Assembly (NCBI GenBank): GCA_032353305.1
Contig: JAUCNG010369372.1
Location: forward strand, 1 to 11,628
DNA from: Cephalothrix spiralis
Lineage: Eukaryota; Nemertea; Palaeonemertea; Archinemertea; Cephalotrichidae
DNA: 11,628 nucleotides
Direction of reading: 5' to 3'
This document shows positions 1 through 10,000 of this stretch, piece after piece. The first letter of the stretch is position 1. Each line of letters opens with the position of its first letter. A model generated the notes under the pieces. The model was given only the letters and a program-made list of their open reading frames with translations. It did not search any database and was not told where the DNA came from. A program made the position numbers and the translations under genes.

Positions 1-740
1 GCTAAAGCCCTCGTTCCGGAACTCGTGCAGTTTCAAAATCGAATTACCCTAGTAAAACAGTCAATAATATTATAATAGCTTTACCGACTGGGATACTATG
101 TAAAAACGTGTTGGCACTATTTTTGATGACAAATCGACATCTAATTAATTAAATTCTATCCATTTAGTGGTATGTACCCTATTATACGACATATCTGAAT
201 ACACGTTTTCTCCTAAAAAGACGTTTAGATAGGACTTGAATATTAATTTAACACTTACGACTAAATCGATAAAAAGTTTGTGGTCGATCACCGTCGATGA
301 CGTAAAAAAAGAGTACCCTCATACTTTTGCCTAGAAAACAGCTGAAAGTGTGTAATCTACTTTACACAGTGGAACCCCGAAATTACGGTCACCATGGAAC
401 CAAGAGATATTGACTATCCTATATTGACTGTAGTTACTGAAGTAGTCTAAGAATATTTGTCTAAATTTTGAAAGAATTTGATTTTCTCTTTTTATATCAG
501 CCATAGCAGGCGTAATCAGTTTTCGACGTAGATTTTAGGGAATTTTCTCTATGGTTTTATATCGCGGGATTTTACTCGAAATTTTCAAGACGATGATATC
601 ATATTCATATTGGATGTTACGAACTTTCGCTTCTTTAGAAATACATGTATAGCAATCTATCAGGACATATTCAGTAGCTTAGCTAGCGAGGGTCGCTAAT
701 AAAATGCCCACATAGCTATGGCTGATAACTTGAAACTTAC
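1..740. other. Intronic or downstream DNA with no recognised exon
   Basis: This lies 3' of the last visible CFAP65 exon on the gene strand. I looked for an acceptor followed by a frame matching the phase-2 donor at 741 and found none with family-like sequence. An acceptor-like site near 343 leads to an open stretch of about 30 codons with no CFAP65 resemblance. The first 600 bases have more CG than GC and more AC+GT than CA+TG, unlike other introns here (see findings). Confidence 0.5.
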
Positions 741-1020
741 CTATCAACGGAAAATAGATTCCAGAGATGTTTCTTGCTTATTCCTATAGCACTTCCATAA
801 CATCTGGTATCGGTGACAGTTAATGTCGGGAAAACACCAGTTGCTAGCATATGACAAAGATGCTGGGGTTCAGCTGATGTAGCTTGGTCTCCTTTTGGAG
901 TCAATATTTCAAAAGATATTGTAAATTGGTAATAGGATCTTCTCATTGGTCTAACAGTTGCATTGATCATGTGACGTGAGCGAGCAGGTAAAACACCCTC
1001 CATTTCGTCAAGAGATAGAA
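741..1020 (-). CDS. CFAP65: CFAP65 exon j (last in window)
   Basis: 280 nt; two bases complete a Val codon and it leaves in phase 2. Acceptor gtttcttttccag|TT; donor GATAG|GTAAGT, a near-perfect consensus. It encodes LSLDEMEGVLPARSRHMINA, TVRPMRRSYYQFTISFEILT, PKGDQATSAEPQHLCHMLAT and KKHLWNLFSVD. An AG-free reading would extend upstream to about 1069, but the phase and pyrimidine tract support the acceptor at 1021-1022. The next coding exon is not found in 1-740. Confidence 0.83.
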
Positions 1021-4000
1021 CTGGAAAAGAAACATATATGTCAATTGTGAATTCGATTTCATAGAACAAAAGCGAAATTTGAGTAATATTTTACTCAGCT
1101 ATAAAAAGGATCATACAGAAAATACGGTATTGTTCTCAACCAAAGGGTATACCTACATGTAGTAGTTCTATTATGAACATAATAAACATGTCTCAAACAA
1201 GATCTAGATATTTGACATTTTAAGTTCAGTGTTCTGTGTTGACCGGGAAAATTTTCGATAGCGCGCAACCCCAATTTTCGGTTTTCCGTGTATACAATTG
1301 TACAATACATGGAGAACTTCACTATGAAAAACCGTTGGTAGTTTTCTGGTGGAGGGTGCAACTACTAGCAGTACCCTGGTATCAGAGTTCCTAGTTTTTT
1401 GTTATTTAAAATATTTTTTTACTCTCGCTTTCAGGGGCCGAAGCTTCCAGGAAACACCAGTCATTCCCTGGATTCATCAGGGATGATGGACCACAGGCAT
1501 ATACTCACACTAATTTTTATTGATTGCAATACGATTGGATTTTAGTTGAGCAAGGTTTGTACAGGACAACCTCAGGAAGAACCAAAACTATCTCACCATC
1601 ATATTAAGTCAATTATCATTTCGCTTGATATCTGAGCCTGCTTAAGACATTCAACCACTATTTTAAAAAGATTAAGAAGCCCTGGCCTGGGCTGCTTTTT
1701 ACCCTCAGCCATTTTCAACGCTATACCATTTGCTCCCCATTTGTTCAACTGTTTGGATCCTTTAGAAAAAATGATCCTTAAACCATCGACAGTTTCGGCC
1801 AAGCCCAATGCTATCAAAAAAGCAGTTCTAGAATATCCAAATAGAGAAATGACTCACCACATGCATCGCCTCTTACTTGCTCATCGAGATAAGGTCCTTC
1901 TATATTCTGACTAACATGGAGTCTATAATTCAGGTTACAATTGCTATTATTACAAATAGTAAAATATCTGCTTTCTGAGCTACCAACAATAACATTGCCA
2001 AAGTCAACATAGGTCTCTTGTGCAATAATATCTCCAGTTGTCCCTTCGCCGATTGCGCGAATCGGGAATGATCGTTTTTTTCCGGCAGAACTCTGACAGT
2101 TGATTCCTTGTCCCCATACAACTAAAGATGGCTTTAGCACTACCTTATCATGACTATTTGGGGTGAAGGTCCAAGTATGTGGCTGCGATTCATTCGGCAT
2201 TATCATACCAGTCTTTGGGCTGACCGATATGAATTTAGCATCAGCGTGTTTGGTATGCCACTCGAATCTGGAATTGAAATAAAGTCAATTAATTCAAATT
2301 CAAATTAAATTCATCCTACAATTTTGTTGGGTGCAACCCGGTTTCATTTGCATAAACCAGGAACTGGGCCCCCATGGAATTAAAGAATCTACAGATTCTT
2401 TTTGGGGCGTCCCATTTACATTGTGATGTAATTATAATGTTATAAAGATTATCAATCAATCAAACTAATAGAATAAATATGGATCTCTATTTGCTTCAAA
2501 ATTCTCAAATCTGTAACTCTCCTTCTCTCATATCAGACTCCTAATTCTTATTTGTCGATTTTTAAGACCCTCTTTACCCCAGACCTTCCTTGACCTAATC
2601 CCTAATATTATAGCTTTCATGGGATTTTCTCGGTTACGTAATTTTATATCCCGAATTTTTCCAAAGAGGCGCCAAAGGCATTCGGGTTTTGCTCTCAGCG
2701 ATTGAACGGGGCAAAACTCGGTCTTAAAAATAAATCAACGATTTGGTAAAGAATATGAGTTGGATTCGGATGTGGTTTTTGTTCTTGAGAAAATAATTTT
2801 TTCTCTCTTCAGATTGAGAATTTGATAACGAATGAAAAGAAGGAAACTTTAATTAATGCTTGAAAATCGCAAAATAGCGAAAAACGAATCATTATCATTT
2901 TGTTTTTTCCTGGCATTACTCAATAGTCAATAGCGTATTAATAAAAATACAATTTCCATACCTGATAGGAACTCGTGAGATATTTTTCACATGGTACAAT
3001 CTTTCTGTGTCGGTTCCAATGCATGTTGGCTTGAAGTAAATAGTGGCTTCATTTTCAAGGAAAACATTTGCAACTTCGGCAGATCCAAAAAGTTTCAGTT
3101 CTTGAGTATTTTTTTCTGCTTCATTTAAGAAAACTTTCATCACATTTTTGAATACTTTCACAGCATTTGGGACGCATTTAACTGTGAAGACTTGTGAACC
3201 TTGACCCAAAAGTCCTTTTGATGGTTTAACACTGAAAATACTGTAAAGAAAACAAAACATTAGTCAGTATTTACACGATAAAGGAACAGGGTGCACACTT
3301 TTTTTTACTATTTAAAATTCTCCGACTTTTACTTGACCGAGGTCCGAGAGCAAGATCAAAAACATAATTTGTCGTGACACGGTAACGTTCATGACAAATA
3401 GTTTTTCACGACAAAAGTCTTTCGCGAAAAATAATATGTCGTGAACTGAATATTTTCCCTCGACTTTCTCAAAATTTGGAAATTCCCGGACTATTTCCGC
3501 CCCAAAATTCCCCTAACTTTCAGGCGGGGGGGGGGGGGGTCATGGAACAAATTTGGCCAATAGGTATGCTGGGTAGATGGGTAACTTTTTGGGGTGGGTG
3601 GTCAAAATTTTGCGGAAAAATTGGCAGAAAGGGCGGGTGGGGGCAAAAAATGTCTTTCTCAAATTATTTCCATGGCATATTGGGGGTGGGTGCGTCAACT
3701 TTTCTATGTTTTACCAAACAGTTGTCATGTGTATCCTGTGAGTATTTGAAAGAACACTTTCTCTTCCACACGGGCGTAACCAGATGTTTCAGTGGGGAGC
3801 AACTTAGAGAGCAGGTTTTCAGAGACTGTTTGCAGGCCGTAAAAAAGTACAAAAATAGTAAATCATAAATAAATATAGCTGTTGTTTAACTCACCCTGAA
3901 TTGTCTTTTTCAAAATCATACAATATCGGATTTGTCCCGGTATTAGTTAGTAACACTGTTCGATAGGTGGCTTCATCTTTGTTAACGGCAGGGAAAACAA

Positions 4001-7000
4001 GCTTAGGTGAATCCAAGGTAAACCTGGGTAGAAACGTTTCATTTCCAGGGGCAAATGTATTTCCTAAAAAAGAAAGAGAAAGACATAAAACACATGACAA
4101 CCTGAGAACCGCCTCATCGGCTTCACTGATCAAATAGTTCATAGAACTATTTTCCGTGCATGAACTGTTCAAATAAATATTTTAAGCGTTTTTATGAAGG
4201 GAAAAAATGGAAAAGATTAAGTAAATCCTTTCCGATTTCCTCTTAAATCGTTTTTATTCTGCGCGATCGTTTTCGATTTTTAGAGGAATCTTGGCAACAA
4301 AATTGCCGAGGATTTACTAAATCAGCCAAATCTTTCACAGAGTGATTTACCAGAGTTAAGCCTACATCAATAACCAAAAGTTGTGGTTAGAGACGGGACG
4401 AATTTTTTGAAATTTTGAAAAAATCATCAACAATTCATGAGTAGCCAACTTAACTAAGTTAGAAAATCAAATCATTTTATGCAAAAATAATGATCGACCA
4501 ATCACTTTGATTCATAGGGCAGGGGTGAATATTTATCGTTAGAAATCTAAAAGGATTTACTAACTTTGAATAAAAACGCCTCAAGCCGTTGGCCAGAGAT
4601 TTACTGCCAGGTTCTCTGCGACCCAGTTTACCGGGTGTCGCAATTGACGGTGCGAATCGAACCTACGACCGTAAAGTCGTCTCATGTTGATGACGTTGAC
4701 GGCTCACTGAGCTAATTGAGCAGATAAAATAGTATTTAAGCTAGTCAAAAACACATGGCTATTGTTTACAAGGTCACGCGAGTATCTATAATAATTTTGT
4801 ATCGTACTGATTCATTGATATCTGTTGGTCATTCGTGCGATAAAAGCAATAATTCATGGGTCTCGAGCCATAAAAAGTTACTGACACGTAATTTTCAATA
4901 TTACCCTCGTCTGCGACTCGGGCAATATAGAAAATACTCGTTGCGTAACCCTTTTCATGGCTCTCGACCCATGAAGTAAAACCCATAAACTCGTTCCCAC
5001 GTTTAAAATGATCCTCAAAATTAAAATGATCATTTTAAAGATAAAATCTCAGAATTCAATATTACCTTAGCAAGTGACAGTGAGACACCAAAATTAAAAT
5101 GATCATTTTAAAGATAAAATCTCAGAATTCAATATTACCTGAGCAAGTGACAGTGAGACACCATGGAGGGAAATGTGTGACGTCTTCAACCAGCTTGTGA
5201 TCACGTAAGCTTTTATAAAATGCATAACATTCCAGTTGGGCTCCGAAAAATTGATTACGGGCAGTCTGAAATAAACACAAATATATAAAGAACTAATTGG
5301 AGACACTGATACAAATATTCGTTATAACGTCTTAGACTGGTGAATATGAAGATGCATTGTTATCATAATCATAATACTTTTTTAACGGTAATTTTTGTTC
5401 ATCCACCCACCATCAGGGAGTCATAGAAGGTGGCGAACTGGCGAAGGTACAGCAACTTCCCGATTTAATTTCAGCATCCTCCAAAAATATTTTTTTTCTT
5501 CTTCTACGCCGCCTACAGCCGCGGATACATTTTTTTGATTACGATCCGGTGTTTCTTTCTATACAAAACGAGATTAGTTTGTTAATTGCTAGCGTATATT
5601 AAAATAAATGTTGTTGCATCCTTCTATGACCCATAAAGAATACCATAAAACCCCTCGTATAGTCCGCACTTTTTTATAAAGCATATATCTTGATATAATG
5701 ATCTTTAATCACAGTATTGTTTATATTCACAAGTAAACAAGTGTTTAGGCACTGAAAAAGACACCATATTGTAGAAGCATATTTATGTGCATACACTTTA
5801 CTCCAAGGTGCGGGTTATACACGCGAAAATATATTTTAGTTTTTTTAACCAAAGTTGGGGGTGCATATAATACATTGAGCATGAGGCGGACTATATAATA
5901 TATGGGGTTTTACGGTATATAATGTTTGTGGTCGTGGGTTCGAATCTCGAGGCCTCAGCCTCAAACAAATGTTTCTATTCGGGTCGACGCCCAATGTTCT
6001 AAACTTGGTTGTTACGTTAAGGCTCGGCACAGAAACGATTCCAACAAGCACTTTTTGGATAATTTGAGCCGACGCGACGCGCGATTCCACGGTCAGGCTC
6101 TACCCTGAGAAAGCGGACTATGTATGATTTTCGGGGTCTACCATTCAATAAGGAAATTTACTCACCGGATTAAACGTTACTCTAAATGATGTACTTTTCA
6201 ATGGTGGGATATCCATTGTAGCAGGTGTGACATGATATACGTGACTCGAATCTGAAATGTAACAGATATGTTATAATGCATCAGAAGAAATAAAAAACAA
6301 CTACGGAACAGCAAGATTAAAACACGATCTAAATTTGACCGGTTTATGGTCACAGAAAGGATCGGCATTTCCAATAACGAGAAAGATAATTCCATGTCGG
6401 GAAACGGGAAATAGGGCTAATTGTTTTCGGAAAACGGGATACAACACGGGATGCTTTCTATCTCAAAACTATAATCGTTTTTCTATGAACCGATTAGAGC
6501 CAAGTTTATCCAAAGGGAACGACCCAGTCGACCCACTCAACGTATTTAACGCGACCGAGCCAACCATGTGCGCCGACGTTAAATGGTTCGGCGGCGGCGA
6601 GCGATGGTTTTTGGTCATGGCGGCGTTCGATGGCGTCCGCTAAGCTTAATTTTACCAGCGGCCGGCCGCGGCTCTATGCAACAAATCTTAGTTTTTGAAG
6701 ACTATGGTCAATATTTAAAAAAATGAAATGAAAATATATGTATGAACTTGAAATATATTTGAAATTTAATTAAAATGTTTGATAAACTAAAAGATCGAGG
6801 ATTCTTCCTTAAAAATCAATCCTCAATTGTTTAAAATCGTATACTAGAGAAAACTCTCGGCGGCGCGCACAAAAATAAGACGGCGTCGGCGGCGCGCCGG
6901 GTGATTTTTATCGGCGGATAGAAATCAATCGGCGGCAGCAGGGCACGGCGGCGCACACGTCCGGTCTCGAGTACGACTTAGGTACTAGTTTCAGTACTTA

Positions 7001-10000
7001 CGTTATAAGCAGAAATCGTGATGTCTTGAAACGACGTCAGTCATATTTAGGTGACGTATAGACCACCCGATGAGCTGACAGTGGACACCAAATACATAAC
7101 AGACCAGGATATATATTGCAGTAATAGAGGTACACAAAAAATGCTTACCTCCCATCCATACAACAGAAACTTTCCCTTTTGTATGATTGGTGACATTAAT
7201 TGTTTGTTGGAATATTCCACCAGTTTCAATACATTGACCAAACTCAGCTTGATGGATATCGGTACTAATATGTGGAATAATATGCTGAAAAATATTTGAA
7301 AATATTTTGACAAAAATGCAGTCCATGGTAGTGTGCTAAATAGTCCGGTACCGTACCATATCTAAGGGGGCAAAATTCTATTGGTTGGATATGGTATATT
7401 GATGTATGGAGCATTCGGGTCAAGTTGGTGATTGGTCCGATCTGGGGCTTAAGGGCGCTAGGGGCCTTTAAACCCCACCCCTAGGGGTTGGGGGCCAAAT
7501 ATTAACTCAAAAACAGTTAGTTTTAGACCTCATAAATGTATTTGGGCTAATATAAATATATACATTAAGAACGCTCATGCAAATTTCGAGGGCTTATGAA
7601 GTCTTCAGTTGACGTCATAGCCATTTTAAGTCAATTTTGGGGTATTTTTTTAAACATGACTTCAGAAAGTAATTTTTTGGGTACAAATAATCCCATCACC
7701 GTAACTAAGGCTTCTGGGCTTTGCAATTCAGAAAAAAACAGGCCGCTAAGTCAATTTGGAGCAGAGTTATTAATGGACATCTTGGAATCCGGTAATTTAT
7801 TTGGACGAGATCTGGTATGAGTTTTTGTGCTGTGTTTAGTAAATCGACTAAACCTCGCAGCGGTTTGGTCGATTTACTCCGCACAAAAAAAGTCCGGATC
7901 GAGTCCCAAAAATTACCGGATTCCAAGATGTTCAATTATATATTTACAGTATGACGTCATCGTCACTATTTGTGTACTATATTTTAAAGCCCAATTTATG
8001 CAAGAAGGAAGCATTTTAGACCATAAATGATGGGCTAATAGAAATATGTGCCTAAAAGACACGCAAAAAAATGTCAAGGTCTTATTACGTCATCTGACTT
8101 TTTAAATCAAAATATTTCCCTTTAATCCAGATCAGTGTCCTACCTGTTTTTGCATGAAGAAAATACATACCGTGAGATCAGTGTGGTAGCCGTCATTAAA
8201 ATATTCATCCATAGCAGGAACTTTAGGTACAGGATGACAAAATGGTTCAAAAGCCTCTGCATCTTTACTAAAGAGGGCGCCGTTATCATCTAACTCTAAA
8301 GTGCCAGATTTCAACAATTCATTCAAATGCTGTAAGAAAAATAAATTAATTTAAAGAAATGAGAAAATACACATTTTTGAAAATTTAAAGAGAAAAAACA
8401 CCGGTTTATATTCGGGCACGTCGTCCGATACCCCATGCGGATATTATACCGGGTTCTTAACACATTATGGTGTTCAAAATAATAGTTATTTGCTACTTTT
8501 GGCAGTTCAATGTTTTAAACTTGATGAAAGTAAGCATTTAATACATTAGTTTAAATACTGAACTGTTTTGACAATGAACATGTAGTTGATTTTTAGTGAT
8601 GTTATGTCTGATATTATTGTAATGACCTGTAGTTGACTGCTTTTTGTTCTTATCAATGTTTGTATTTTTCTCTCTCATTAATCTGAAGATGATCCTTAGG
8701 TAAGGATCGAAACGTCATGTGCTTAATATAGTTAAAGGATTTTTAAAATTCAAATTTGTGTTATTGTGGATTATTATCATATGTAGTTGATTATTTAAGG
8801 CCTTTTTTAAATGCTTGGTTTACGGATCTGCCGGTGAGAATTTTCGGAAAACGGAAATAATTTTTTTTTTAATAATTTTTTTTACCGCCGGCGGCGGACT
8901 TATTTCGAAAAGTCATTTACATTTTTTTTACCGCCGGCGAGATTTTTGAAAAGTCTTTATAAACATTTCTTTTTACCGCCGGCGAGATTTTTTTTTGAAG
9001 TCTTTAACCAACTTTATTCTTTTTTTTTACAGCGGGCGAGATTATTTGAAAATACTCGCCGATAAGATTTTTTCGAAAAGTCTTTAACATTTTTTACCAC
9101 CGACGAGATTTTTTTTAAAGTCTTTAAACATTTTCCCCCGCCGTTACGTTTTCGATTTAAAGAAATTATTTTACCTCAGGTGGGAACATAGAGAATCCAC
9201 GTTCAATATGGGTCTTGTATCTCTTGAGATGTTTAGGTTGCAAAAGAGCTGGTTTTCCTAGTTCAGTATGACATGTACCAAGTAAATCAAGGAATAGAGG
9301 AGCCTGAAGATAAGAAATTTGTTTACATAATTAAATTGGAATCGTAAATAAAAAAAAAACATCTGTCCGATAGAGATATTTTACTGTATCACGAATTTGA
9401 TAATTATTTTAACGTTTTGGTTTGTTTTTAAGGGTTTTTGTACCAATTTTAATATTCGAACTATACTTTAGCGAGTAGGTCATCAACCCCGGTTCTGCCT
9501 TTTAAAATAATGCCAAGGCAGTATTGATTAATCGTTGATAAACTAGGCTTCGAGATACACACGATATTTTATTGATCGCTTTCGCAGTTCCCCATGAGTA
9601 TCATCAGGAATATATACACATATATTCCTGGTATCATTCAACGCGTATCAATTAATAGTGGGATTATTAAACCATTGACAATTATTTTAATTCATGACAA
9701 ACGCGTCCGTGATATTTTATTGGTCACCTTTCTCGACCGTGTTTTTTTTCCTGATTAATTTGCTGATATTTTATTGCGCGAGGTTCCCACAATGCCATTC
9801 GCACAACCGGACGAGACCAAATTCGATTTCGAAACCACACTCAGTAAATGAAATGAACTATAAATGCAGTGTAATAATAAACATAATATGCACACTTATA
9901 ATGACAAACAATGCTAAGGCCGCGATGAATTGTTAGCGATTTATTAGATTGAAGTCCGAGAATTCAGTCGGCGGAAACTCTTTCTTCTAGATTCCTTTCC

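Larger units (their letters stand above)
3241..3894. other. Intron between CFAP65 exons g and h
   Basis: 654-bp intron. It holds a cluster of GTCGTGA/TCACGAC words at 3368-3447, the G-rich block at 3526-3691, and AT-rich DNA to the donor. A plus-strand open frame crosses 3476-3868, but it is low-complexity at its start and matches nothing I know. Confidence 0.55.
4064..5138. other. Intron between CFAP65 exons f and g
   Basis: 1075-bp intron built largely of repeats: nested foldback 4220-4318, tRNA-like SINE head 4645-4722, foldback 4851-4977 and the 73-bp tandem duplication from 5016. 4320-4620 is AT-rich with repeated gatttac words (near 4311, 4344, 4554, 4600) and no gene. Confidence 0.6.
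5266..6165. other. Intron between CFAP65 exons e and f
   Basis: 900-bp intron. 5280-5640 is AT-rich with a pyrimidine-rich patch near 5490-5505 and no recognised feature. 5643-5915 is the MITE-like element, and 5918-6120 the tRNA-like segment that abuts it. Confidence 0.6.
6252..7148. other. Intron between CFAP65 exons d and e, with CGG-rich islands
   Basis: 897-bp intron. 6391-6452 has repeated cggga words. 6540-6670 and 6857-6964 are CGG/GCGC-rich islands, and 6680-6840 between them is plain AT-rich DNA. Open frames here are short and follow composition. Confidence 0.55.
7285..8170. other. Intron between CFAP65 exons c and d
   Basis: 886-bp intron. An imperfect inverted pair, accatatct and ggatatggt (about 7356-7393), and a 12-bp palindrome, acccctaggggt (7477-7488), precede a composite repeat: direct repeats at 7521-7560 and 8014-8048 with a long hairpin between them (7776-7933). 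No gene is seen; apparent open frames on both strands arise from the palindrome. Confidence 0.6.
8330..9174. other. Intron between CFAP65 exons b and c
   Basis: 845-bp intron. 8345-8500 is AT-rich with nothing recognised. An inverted pair lies at 8503-8565, the hammerhead-like Penelope motif at 8683-8716, and the minisatellite at 8871-9145. Confidence 0.6.

Noticed and set aside
330-360. Acceptor for a further CFAP65 exon near 343
   Set aside because: The pyrimidine tract is reasonable, but the following frame does not resemble CFAP65 and stops after about 30 codons.
3476-3868. Plus-strand open frame of 130 codons
   Set aside because: It starts in GC-skewed low-complexity DNA around the poly-G run, lies inside an intron of the opposite strand, and shows no family motif.
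4755-4986. Overlapping open frames on both strands with similar peptides
   Set aside because: The similarity follows from the inverted repeat at 4851-4977; neither has gene features.
5103-5306. Minus-strand frame overlapping exon f
   Set aside because: It is in a different frame from the one that joins neighbouring exons and carries CFAP65 motifs; it is a shadow.
7596-8030. Short open frames sharing an 'ILESGN' peptide on opposite strands
   Set aside because: They are products of the palindrome at 7776-7933, not a duplicated gene.
8871-9145. CRISPR-like array
   Set aside because: Units vary in length and sequence, spacers are T-rich and not unique, and the setting is an animal intron.
9694-9936. 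Plus-strand open frame of 80 codons with a hydrophobic start
   Set aside because: The hydrophobic stretch comes from T-rich DNA, and nothing around it supports transcription or splicing.
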